A stretch of 64,000 bases of DNA from Clostridiales bacterium (lineage in GTDB: Bacteria > Bacillota > Clostridia > Peptostreptococcales > Anaerovoracaceae). Within the stretch, counting starts at the first letter, position 1, and each line of letters opens with the position of its first letter. The notes beneath the pieces are model-generated. The model was not told the origin of the DNA. It was given only the letters and a program-made list of their open reading frames with translations, and made no database searches. The stretch is taken from the NCBI GenBank assembly GCA_015258265.1, contig JABZIP010000006.1:1-64000 (forward strand), written 5' to 3'. Below are positions 45,811 through 53,484 of this stretch, piece by piece. A program made the translations under genes and the position numbers.

Positions 45811-47439
45811 CTATTTCATAAATCCTTTTGCTTTTTCGATGATTTCATCGCTGAGGCCAAGTATCTTGGCTATATGAAGTGCGTCTTTGGGAATCTCTTC
45901 CTCACTTTCCACAACTTTCAATCTGTAATCCATATATTTTGAAATTATATTTATGCGTTCCTTTCGGTTTGCGTACTTAATTTCTTTATCCAGAGTGGCA
46001 AAATCGGCATTTTCCAAGCCTACCACCTGCATTGTGCATATATCCTTCCTATCCGCCACATTGTCAAAATGCGTCGTCATAAGTGTAATATAGTCTTTCT
46101 TTCTCAAATATTCCACGATACTGCGTGTGAGCGCAAGTCCTTCAATCGGATTTGTTCCACTCGCAATTTCATCGATCAATATCAACGAACGATTTCTCGC
46201 GCGTTCTATAATATCCTTGAGTTCTTCTATTTCGCTTCCAAAACTGGAAAGTCCTCTTTCTATGCTTTGGCTATCGCCGATCAAAATTCGAACAAAGTTG
46301 GACAATCCGACTTTTGCCGACTTACACGGAACAAAGAATCCGTACTGCGCAAGTAATTGCACTTGTCCTGCGAGCTTCAAGCTGATAGTCTTTCCGCCCA
46401 TATTAGCACCTGTTATACAGTTTACGCCGTCTTTTAGCGACATACTTACGGGACAATAATCCTTAAGCCTTGCCTTTAGTACCGCTTCCAGTTCCAGATT
46501 TCTTCCATCTTCAAATTCGAGCATATGCTCTTCGACGATTTGAGGCTTAATGCAATCATGCGTGTATGCATATCTGACCTTCCCCATAAGGAAATCGAGT
46601 CTACCCATTTTTTCGCAATTTTGCGTTATAATATCCGCATTTTGCCGAATCGTCTTCGTCAGCTCGCATTGTATCTCGTATTCAACCTCTTCGATAGCAA
46701 GCACCAGCTCGTCTATTCGCTTCAAATAGGCATCCGCCTCTTCATTCGGCTTTATCACAAATGTTATATTTACATAATCTTCTTCTTTGTGCATAAGCTC
46801 GGGAATTTGCCTGATTTTTTCGATAATGTCCGTTTTCGTTTTAGGTATTATAAGTTCAAATTTCGGGGTTAAAGCGAATTCGTATTCTTTTTCCAAATAC
46901 TTCTTTGTTTCTTTCAAAATCCGCCTTACCGCTACATCACATTCCCTTTTTTCTTTTCGAAGCGGAGGTAATTTTTCCGAAAATTCTTCGTAAATATAGA
47001 ATGTATTTATCCTATCTTTCGAAGGATCGAGTTTATTTAAAATATCCGTTACATCCCCCGGTATATACTCATCAAGACCTACACCCTCGTGCCTCAGCAA
47101 AATATTTCTAACTTGCTCCATTATTATCAAAAGACACTTAAGTTCGAACAGTTCTACTACTGAAAGGACATTTTTTTCGCTTCTTTCCAGAGTATAACCG
47201 ACATCTTTTGTTTCCATGAAACACTCAAGTATAATATCTGAATCCGCCTTATTTGCGAGTATAAATTTAAGCATATTTTCCATAAGCTCAAATTCATGTA
47301 AAAGCTCGGCTTCTTCCCCGGGGAAATAAGGCTTAAGTTCCTTCATTATCTTAGTTCCGAAAGGAGTTGCGGTATAGATTTCCGAAGTTACATATGTAAT
47401 CCCTGTTTCACGCAAGGTTTTACTATTAGTAAGCTGCAA
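45811..47439 (-). CDS. kamC: MutS-like ATPase, lysine 5,6-aminomutase reactivase KamC
   Basis: 542 residues. The C-terminal ATPase has Walker A GANMGGKT near residue 343 and Walker B LILIDEIASGTNP near 420, as in MutS, but the N-terminal mismatch-recognition domain is missing. Homologues sit in lysine aminomutase operons and are named as reactivase ATPase, presumably freeing damaged cobalamin from KamDE; that role is family inference. The start is TTG (47437-47439) with GGAGGTG six bases upstream. Confidence 0.88.
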   Translation of the reverse strand: MQLTNSKTLRETGITYVTSEIYTATPFGTKIMKELKPYFPGEEAELLHEFELMENMLKFILANKADSDIILECFMETKDVGYTLERSEKNVLSVVELFELKCLLIIMEQVRNILLRHEGVGLDEYIPGDVTDILNKLDPSKDRINTFYIYEEFSEKLPPLRKEKRECDVAVRRILKETKKYLEKEYEFALTPKFELIIPKTKTDIIEKIRQIPELMHKEEDYVNITFVIKPNEEADAYLKRIDELVLAIEEVEYEIQCELTKTIRQNADIITQNCEKMGRLDFLMGKVRYAYTHDCIKPQIVEEHMLEFEDGRNLELEAVLKARLKDYCPVSMSLKDGVNCITGANMGGKTISLKLAGQVQLLAQYGFFVPCKSAKVGLSNFVRILIGDSQSIERGLSSFGSEIEELKDIIERARNRSLILIDEIASGTNPIEGLALTRSIVEYLRKKDYITLMTTHFDNVADRKDICTMQVVGLENADFATLDKEIKYANRKERINIISKYMDYRLKVVESEEEIPKDALHIAKILGLSDEIIEKAKGFMK

Positions 47440-47458
47440 TTATCCACCTCCATACAAA

Positions 47459-48481
47459 CTATCCGTCGTATTTGACATCGACCACAGGTATGTCTCCAAC
47501 CTCTGCACGCATAGCTTCTATGAGTTCTTTGTGGTCAAAAGAATATCCGAGCGGAGCCACAGGATTAACCGTAATAGCCGCCACCTTGATATTTTGAACC
47601 ACCTCCACATAAAATCCTCGTTTTTTAAGCTGTCCCCAACCGATAGCATCGATAAATATTTTTGTCGGATCTTTCAAAACAAATTTAACTTTTTTAAATT
47701 TTCTAGGATCTATATCCTTTAATACACTTTCTGTAAGCGCACCCGGTATATAAACCCACTCGGTTTCATCTGTAATCGCCGCATCTATCTTCTTGCTTGC
47801 GCCAAGTCCCGTAGTTATCTCGAGTTGATGAAATCCGTCCACTGAAAATGTCGCAACATTTTTGTTTTTCTCAGAATCGGTCAAAGTGGATTTTATAAAT
47901 TCATCCTCGACCATAGGCAGGCTGTAAAGGGTAAGTGTATGCACGGTTTCGTCCACAACCTTGCTCATCTTCCTCGAAAGCACAGCTCCCGTAGCAAGTA
48001 TAATCGCATCGGATGTTTCGGGCGAAGCAATCGACTTTCTGTCTATCGCACCGTCAATTACAACAAGCTCTGCGCCATACTTAACCATTTCGGCACACAA
48101 TCTTTTGTGTTCAAGCGTGCTGCCCGGTCCTGCAATCTGAACATATCCGCTATTAACAACCCTGCAAATCAGAAGTTGTCCCATAGCAGTAGTGTATTTT
48201 GTAATATGTAATATTTCTAAGCCCGCTTCCGATAATTCGTATAGCTGGCGTGGAACTGAAACTATAGTTCCTTCATCCAAAAAAATTCGCGGCTTTTCAG
48301 TTTCCGTTACCAGATCAACCGATTCTCCATCGCGTCCGGTCGAAGTAATGCCAAGAATCACACCCTCATCCATAGCTTCTTCTATCAAATAGTTAAGCGC
48401 TGTGGTTTTGCCCGCATTTTTGGCCATTCCTACTATGGATAAGGTCTTGTAGTTCTCTTGAATTTTGTCAAGTAACCCCAT
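47459..48481 (-). CDS. kamB: Lysine 5,6-aminomutase reactivase subunit KamB
   Basis: 340 residues with a P-loop VGMAKNAGKTTALN at residues 17-30, resembling the first part of MobB-like NTPases, and no other family I recognise. It always travels with kamC in such operons and is named its reactivase partner. How it acts is not known to me. The ATG follows AGGAAGGGA. A terminator-like hairpin separates it from kamA upstream, so it may be expressed less than kamA. Confidence 0.85.
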   Translation of the reverse strand: MGLLDKIQENYKTLSIVGMAKNAGKTTALNYLIEEAMDEGVILGITSTGRDGESVDLVTETEKPRIFLDEGTIVSVPRQLYELSEAGLEILHITKYTTAMGQLLICRVVNSGYVQIAGPGSTLEHKRLCAEMVKYGAELVVIDGAIDRKSIASPETSDAIILATGAVLSRKMSKVVDETVHTLTLYSLPMVEDEFIKSTLTDSEKNKNVATFSVDGFHQLEITTGLGASKKIDAAITDETEWVYIPGALTESVLKDIDPRKFKKVKFVLKDPTKIFIDAIGWGQLKKRGFYVEVVQNIKVAAITVNPVAPLGYSFDHKELIEAMRAEVGDIPVVDVKYDG

Positions 48482-48500
48482 AGCTTCCCTTCCTAAAAAC

Positions 48501-48530
48501 CCCCACCGACCTGTATATAGGTCGGTCGGG
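48501..48530 (-). terminator. Intra-operon terminator-like hairpin between kamA and kamB
   Basis: CCGACCT (48506-48512) pairs perfectly with AGGTCGG (48519-48525), extended by A-T and three G-C pairs after one mismatch. On the minus strand it ends GGGGG then TTTTT, so it looks like a leaky intrinsic terminator. Confidence 0.7.
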
Positions 48531-48546
48531 TGTGAATTTTAAATTA

Positions 48547-49806
48547 TTAGTGTTTGTTTCTCTCGTGGCGAAGAAGTCCCTGTGGTTCCATAGACATTCT
48601 TTCGCCCTGAGCAAGTCCTGCAACTCCCTCGTAGTGATAGCCGTCAACTGTCTTGCAGTTTTCATAGCTGCACTGTAGTTTAGGAAGACCTACAGGCTCC
48701 GTATAAGTAGTGATAACACCTTCGTAGTTTCTTAGAATTACCTTTTCAGGTGTCTGAGAAATAACGTACTGAGGCATTACAGGAGTCTTTCCTCCACCAC
48801 CGGGAGCGTCTACTACGAATGTAGGTACTGCGTATCCGGAAGTGTGTCCACGAAGTGCTTCGATAATTTCAATTCCCTTGGATACAGGGGTTCTGAAATG
48901 CTCGATTCCGAGTGAAAGGTCGCACTGATAGATGTAGTAAGGTCTTACTCTGTTCTTTACAAGAAGGTGCATAAGGTTTCTCATTACATGAACATCGTCG
49001 TTTACGCCTCTCAAAAGTACGGACTGGTTTCCTAGAGGAATACCTGCATCTGCCAGCTTTCTACAAGCCTCCATAGCTTCAGGTGTCATTTCCTTAGGGT
49101 GGTTGAAGTGAGTGTTTAGCCAAATTGGGTGATACTTCTTAAGCATATTCACCAAATCGTCTGTGATTCTCTGAGGCATTACAACAGGAGTTCTCGATCC
49201 TATTCTAACGATTTCTACATGAGGAATCTTTCTAAGCTCGCTGATGATGTACTCAAGAACATCATCTTCAACGCAAAGCGCGTCTCCGCCTGACAAAAGT
49301 ACGTCGCGAACTACCGGTGTCTTTTTGATGTAAGCGATACATGCATCGATATCTTCTCTGCTTCTAGCACCGTCAGTTTCTCCTGCCATTCTTCTTCTTG
49401 TGCAGTGTCTGCAATACATTGAACACTGGTCTGTGATAAGGAAAAGAACTCTGTCAGGATATCTGTGAGTAAGTCCGGGTGCAGGTGAATCCTCGTCCTC
49501 GTGCAACGGATCAAGCATGTCCGCATCACTTCTATGAGTTTCGCATAGAGTTGGAACAGCCTGCATTCTTACAGGACATGAAGGATCGTCCTCGCTCATA
49601 AGAGATGCATAGTAAGGTGTGATACCTACTCTGAATCCTGCCATTACCTTTTCGATCTCAGCTTCTTCTTCTTTTGTAAGTTTTATTACTTTTTTGATGT
49701 CCTCAACTGAATTTAATCTGTTCGCTACCTGCCAGTGCCAGTCATTCCACTGTTCATCTGTAACATCTTTCCATAGAGGAACTTCTTTCCAATTTCTTAT
49801 AGCCAT
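48547..49806 (-). CDS. kamA: Lysine 2,3-aminomutase
   Basis: 419-residue radical SAM enzyme that converts L-lysine to L-beta-lysine, the first step of this pathway. The iron-sulphur cluster motif CSMYCRHC is at residues 128-135 and the PLP-binding lysine is K340 in PGGGGKTP. Length and sequence match the clostridial enzymes closely. The ATG follows AAGGAG. It lies between kdd and kamB in the operon, with hairpins on both sides. Confidence 0.97.
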   Translation of the reverse strand: MAIRNWKEVPLWKDVTDEQWNDWHWQVANRLNSVEDIKKVIKLTKEEEAEIEKVMAGFRVGITPYYASLMSEDDPSCPVRMQAVPTLCETHRSDADMLDPLHEDEDSPAPGLTHRYPDRVLFLITDQCSMYCRHCTRRRMAGETDGARSREDIDACIAYIKKTPVVRDVLLSGGDALCVEDDVLEYIISELRKIPHVEIVRIGSRTPVVMPQRITDDLVNMLKKYHPIWLNTHFNHPKEMTPEAMEACRKLADAGIPLGNQSVLLRGVNDDVHVMRNLMHLLVKNRVRPYYIYQCDLSLGIEHFRTPVSKGIEIIEALRGHTSGYAVPTFVVDAPGGGGKTPVMPQYVISQTPEKVILRNYEGVITTYTEPVGLPKLQCSYENCKTVDGYHYEGVAGLAQGERMSMEPQGLLRHERNKH

Positions 49807-49869
49807 TTTATTTCTCCTTTTGTGGTTTTATTTTACAGCCAATATACACATAAACTTGCGCTTACAAAC

Positions 49870-49908
49870 CCGATTTTGGCTCACCATATATCGGAAGCCA
49901 AAAGTCGG
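49870..49908 (-). other. Hairpin between kdd and kamA
   Basis: CCGATTTTGGCT (49870-49881) pairs with AGCCAAAAGTCGG (49896-49908) with one bulged base. No T-run follows on the minus strand, so mRNA stability or processing is more likely than termination. Confidence 0.55.
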
Positions 49909-49924
49909 ATTGTCGCTTTTTACA

Positions 49925-50956
49925 TTATGCGTAAAGTTTTGAGAACAAATCTCTGATTGGCTTGCTTTCTCTTAGAATTTCCAATGTAACTTCTGCGTGT
50001 CCTTCGCAGTAACCGTTTCCTACAATCATTTCGATATCCTTACCAACACCTTCTGCTCCAAGCGCAGCTTTTGTGAAGCTGGTAGCCATTGAGAAGAAGT
50101 ATACAAGTCCGTGTTGTTTGCAAGCAAGTATGCAAGACATTTCAGTGTTTTCTACGTTTACGCAGTTGATAACTACATCTGCAAGTTTGCCGTCAGTCAA
50201 TTTAGCAACTTCTTCGTAAATTCCAACTGCATCTGTCGCATCTGCAAGCACGTAGTGGTCAGCATATCCCAATGATTTTGCTCTGTCTACCGAACCCTGG
50301 AATCCGTCAATAACGATTACTTTACCTGTAACGCCGGCTCTCTTCTTAGCTTCGTAAGTTACAAGCATACCGGATTTTCCGCCACCACCGATTACTACTA
50401 CCGTGTCGCCAGGTTTTACATACTTAGCTGTTTGAGCAGGTGCACCTGCAACATCAAGTGCGGAAAGTGCAAGGCCTTCAGGAATATCGTTTGGAAGAAC
50501 TGCATATATACCGCTCTGGAACAAAATTGCCTGTCCTTTGATATCAACCTGATCGATTTCAGGTCTAACTTCGATAATTTCATCGATTTTTAGTGGTGTG
50601 AGTGAAAGCGATACCAATGTTGCAATCTTATCGCCTACCTTTAGTGTGCCCTCGTATGCAGGTCCGATTTCTTTTACAGTACCGATAAGCATTCCGCCCG
50701 AACCTGTCCATGGGTTCTTGTGCTTGCCTGCTTTTTCAACAATGCCAAGCATAGTCTTTTTGATTTCTTCAATATCTCCATTCGCTCTTTTTGAAATTTC
50801 TGTGAACGAAGCAGAGTCTATGTTTAGAGTTTTAACATCGATAAGTACCTCGTTGTCATAAATCTCCATATCGTTATCGATAACATCTGCCGGCTGTGGT
50901 AATACTCCTTTTGGTGAAATAACTCTGTGAGTACCGTAAGGTGATCCCTTCTTCAT
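49925..50956 (-). CDS. kdd: L-erythro-3,5-diaminohexanoate dehydrogenase
   Basis: 343-residue MDR-type NAD(P)-dependent dehydrogenase that oxidatively deaminates 3,5-diaminohexanoate to 3-keto-5-aminohexanoate. The dinucleotide-binding loop VVVIGGGGKSGML lies at about residues 186-198. The ATG follows AGGAGG. It is the first gene of the operon, driven by a near-perfect sigma-54 promoter at 51048-51063. The adjacent transcriptional activator carries a full-length degenerate copy of this enzyme. Confidence 0.94.
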   Translation of the reverse strand: MKKGSPYGTHRVISPKGVLPQPADVIDNDMEIYDNEVLIDVKTLNIDSASFTEISKRANGDIEEIKKTMLGIVEKAGKHKNPWTGSGGMLIGTVKEIGPAYEGTLKVGDKIATLVSLSLTPLKIDEIIEVRPEIDQVDIKGQAILFQSGIYAVLPNDIPEGLALSALDVAGAPAQTAKYVKPGDTVVVIGGGGKSGMLVTYEAKKRAGVTGKVIVIDGFQGSVDRAKSLGYADHYVLADATDAVGIYEEVAKLTDGKLADVVINCVNVENTEMSCILACKQHGLVYFFSMATSFTKAALGAEGVGKDIEMIVGNGYCEGHAEVTLEILRESKPIRDLFSKLYA

Positions 50957-51265
50957 AATAACTACCTCCTAAAATCAATAAATAAAATTATTTTGTATAT
51001 CTATACTGCAATCGTGCAAATACGTCTACAGTACACAAGATGTAATAAGCAAGTTTCGTGCCAACCCTTGAAATTGCAGACTTGCCACCTCGCAATTTTA
51101 AGTAAAAATTTGTCTTTTGTTTTGGAGAACAATATTTATAATGAATTTATATTTGCTCCACATACATCGTTAATAAAATAGCAATATTTGCGCAAAAATA
51201 TTTGCTCCTATCCGCGTATTGAACCGTTTTTGACTCGCGCTCGTTATATGCGATTCGAAATCGGT
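50957..51265. other. kdd regulatory region
   Basis: This 309-base gap contains no gene. It holds the sigma-54 promoter, a 309-base-scale AT-rich spacer with two direct copies of ATATTTGCTCC (51149-51159 and 51198-51208, 49 bases apart), and the GAACCG-type sites near the regulator stop codon. No T-run terminator follows the regulator, so readthrough into kdd is possible. Confidence 0.6.
51048..51063 (-). promoter_or_regulatory. Sigma-54 promoter of the kdd-kam operon
   Basis: Minus strand TGGCACGAAACTTGCT, an essentially perfect -24/-12 element (TGGCAC-N5-TTGCW). Transcription would start near 51037, about 80 bases before kdd. Confidence 0.88.
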
Positions 51266-51267
51266 TC
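51221..51267. promoter_or_regulatory. Candidate activator sites upstream of the kdd promoter
   Basis: GAACCGTTTTTGACTC (51221-51236) and GATTCGAAATCGGTTC (51252-51267) each keep one perfect GAACCG/CGGTTC half-site of the palindrome found near kal. Their centres are 31 bases apart, about three helical turns, at roughly -191 and -222. The second overlaps the regulator stop codon. Confidence 0.55.
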
Positions 51268-53341
51268 ATAGCCCATATTTTTTCTTTTTTCTGACCAGCT
51301 GGCTCTGACTGATACCGATAGCAGATGCCGTTTTTCGCGTAGAACCGAACATCTCGCAAGCTCTTCTGATCATTTCCTTTTCAAACGTTTCGACGAGCAA
51401 TTCCAATTTCGTGTTACTCTTGATTGCTTCCTCAAACATCGCATTTGTATCTCCGTCGAGTTTCCCCATTTCTATGTTATTTAGACATCTGATAACATCC
51501 AGCAATGTTATATTCTCGCCTTTTGCACTTATAATTATTCGTTGCACCGCATTTTCAAGTTCTCTGATATTTCCTTTCCATGTATGCTCTTTCAAGTATT
51601 CAAGAGCCTCATCTTCCATGCTTCGCATTACTCCGTATTCCTGACCGTAACGCTGCAGAAAGTAGTTTACAAAAGCAGGAATTTCATTCTTTCTCTCAGC
51701 TAACGACGGCACTCTGATTTGAACCACATTTAGTCTGTAATACAAGTCCTGTCTAAATTCTTTACTTTCGATAAGTCCTTGTAAATCTCTGTTTGTTGCC
51801 GATATCAACCGCACATTTGTCTTGATTGTACTCGTACCTCCAACGCGCTGAAATTCGCCGTCTTGCGTTACGCGCAGCAACTTTGCCTGTATATCAAGCG
51901 GCAGTTCACCTACCTCATCAAGAAATATAATTCCGCCGTCCGCAGCTTCAAAATACCCTTTTTTTCCGTTTGCATTCGCTCCCGTAAACGCGCCCTTTTC
52001 ATAGCCGAAAAATTCGCTTTCCATCAAATTCGGTGCTATCGCAGCGCAGTTTATTTTCAAAAACGGCTTCATGCTTCTTGTGCTGTTTTTTTGAATGATA
52101 TTCGCTATTTTATCTTTACCTACGCCGGTTTCTCCCGTTATAAGCACATTACAATCATAGCGGGCAACATTTCTTACTTCATCCAGTACATTTGCCATAG
52201 CTCTGCTTTCACATACAAAGTTTTCCGCTATGCTGTTTCTATAACCGCCCGTTGCAATCGCGCGTTCCTCCCTTACCAAAGGATAATCGAGATCATCCTC
52301 AAATCGCCCCCTCGATGTATAGGCACCCTCGATATATGGTGCCATTTCCCTCGTGATTTCTATATCAAACTCGTCATATTTTTCAAGATATCCGTCGGCA
52401 CTTTCTATATGTAAATCCCTCGCCAGAGATTCCGTAAGGTAAAGCGCTATATTGTAATTATTTATTAAATTTGCAAATATTACAGTACCCCCTTGTCTGG
52501 TCGCAAGTATGTTAATTGTTTCCGCACCTGGAATATCGGCACAATTTACCGCAATGTCAAATCGTGAATCAAGTTCGAGTCTTTCCACACATTCCATAGG
52601 GCGCAAAATGTTGACATACTCCACGCGCGTAAAAACTTCCGAAAGCAGTTTATCTATGCTTTTCCCAACCATAATAAGTTCTGTTTTTTTGTCAAATAAG
52701 CAAAGAATTTCAACATCTTTACCGGCAGTTTTTCTAATCGCATATCCAAATATCAAATTCGTAAGAACATTGTTCCCTACCACCAAAAACTTCTTGTTGT
52801 CCTTTACCGTTTTGCTCACAGTATAAATCGTTCCCGATTCATCCAGAACGAAAAGTAAAAGGTTCAGCGGTAGCCCCTCCGGCTTTCGTACAACCGGCAT
52901 ATCTCCGAAAACTACGGCATACCCTTCAACATCCGCCTGCGTGTAAGCGTTGTCAATCGAAAGGATGTTTTCTAAATGTAGCGGCACACTCGCAAGCGAG
53001 GTGTTGCACAAAATTTCTTCACCTACCTTCAGATTTTTTTCGTTTGGATAGTCGCTCCCGATTTCTTCGACCACCCCATATAAAAGTCCGCCGGTATCTG
53101 TAACAGGATTGTGCAATTTTCCCCGTTTTTCTACTATGTCCATAATATTCTTTTTGATTCGTCCCTCTTGCATAGCGGACATCATACAAATCTGCTTGAA
53201 GCTGGTAGATTCTATATGTATTTTTTTTACAGCTATTCTCATTTCCGTAGAGCGTATTTCCCTTGAATTGTCGAGTTTCCACGCCGATGTCGGCAATACA
53301 TGTTTGGGTTCAAGCACTCTATCCTGTCCATATTCTTTCAT
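51266..53341 (-). CDS. Sigma-54 activator with an N-terminal Kdd-like sensor domain
   Basis: 691 residues. Residues 1 to about 340 align end to end with Kdd next door (IESTSFKQI against IDSASFTEI, IVEKRGKLHNPVTDTGGLL against IVEKAGKHKNPWTGSGGML), but the glycine loop is replaced by LVVGNNVLTNLI (186-197). Residues about 370-610 are the AAA+ domain with Walker A GETGVGKD (403-410), GAFTGA (450-455) for sigma-54 contact and Walker B IIFLDEVGE. Residues 665-691 form a TyrR-like HTH (STRKTASAIGISQSQLVRK). It lies between the two sigma-54 promoters and most likely activates both in response to a pathway metabolite. Confidence 0.92.
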   Translation of the reverse strand: MKEYGQDRVLEPKHVLPTSAWKLDNSREIRSTEMRIAVKKIHIESTSFKQICMMSAMQEGRIKKNIMDIVEKRGKLHNPVTDTGGLLYGVVEEIGSDYPNEKNLKVGEEILCNTSLASVPLHLENILSIDNAYTQADVEGYAVVFGDMPVVRKPEGLPLNLLLFVLDESGTIYTVSKTVKDNKKFLVVGNNVLTNLIFGYAIRKTAGKDVEILCLFDKKTELIMVGKSIDKLLSEVFTRVEYVNILRPMECVERLELDSRFDIAVNCADIPGAETINILATRQGGTVIFANLINNYNIALYLTESLARDLHIESADGYLEKYDEFDIEITREMAPYIEGAYTSRGRFEDDLDYPLVREERAIATGGYRNSIAENFVCESRAMANVLDEVRNVARYDCNVLITGETGVGKDKIANIIQKNSTRSMKPFLKINCAAIAPNLMESEFFGYEKGAFTGANANGKKGYFEAADGGIIFLDEVGELPLDIQAKLLRVTQDGEFQRVGGTSTIKTNVRLISATNRDLQGLIESKEFRQDLYYRLNVVQIRVPSLAERKNEIPAFVNYFLQRYGQEYGVMRSMEDEALEYLKEHTWKGNIRELENAVQRIIISAKGENITLLDVIRCLNNIEMGKLDGDTNAMFEEAIKSNTKLELLVETFEKEMIRRACEMFGSTRKTASAIGISQSQLVRKKKKYGL

Positions 53342-53351
53342 CTTGTCCTCC

Positions 53352-53367
53352 GAACCGTTTTCGGTTC
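53352..53367. promoter_or_regulatory. Perfect palindrome GAACCG-N4-CGGTTC, candidate activator site
   Basis: GAACCGTTTTCGGTTC lies about 65 bases upstream of the expected kal start site and directly against the GGAGGA ribosome binding site of the regulator, where bound protein could also dampen the regulator's own expression. Confidence 0.65.
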
Positions 53368-53385
53368 ACTTTTTTCTTGTTTTCA

Positions 53386-53414
53386 ATATTACATTATTGG
53401 CACAAAAATTGCAA
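53386..53414 (-). promoter_or_regulatory. Sigma-A promoter of the sigma-54 activator gene
   Basis: Minus strand TTGCAA, 17-base spacer, TAATAT. Its -35 and spacer coincide with the opposite-strand sigma-54 promoter of kal, so occupancy should be mutually exclusive. Confidence 0.55.
53398..53413 (+). promoter_or_regulatory. Sigma-54 promoter of kal
   Basis: TGGCACAAAAATTGCA, a perfect -24/-12 element, placing the start near 53424, about 60 bases ahead of kal. Confidence 0.87.
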
Positions 53415-53484
53415 CATATTTTTTTAAAGCTATACTGCTATACAATACTACAACACAAATTTTATTTGACAAAGGAGAGTAAAA

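Noticed and set aside
45811..47439. Reading the MutS-like gene as mismatch repair MutS/MutS2
   Set aside because: The mismatch-recognition and Smr domains are missing, and the gene lies within the aminomutase operon; KamC is the better call.
51123..51160. TGGAG/CTCCA hairpin as terminator of the sigma-54 activator gene
   Set aside because: On the minus strand it is followed by A-rich sequence and not by a T-run, and the stem is short and AT-rich.
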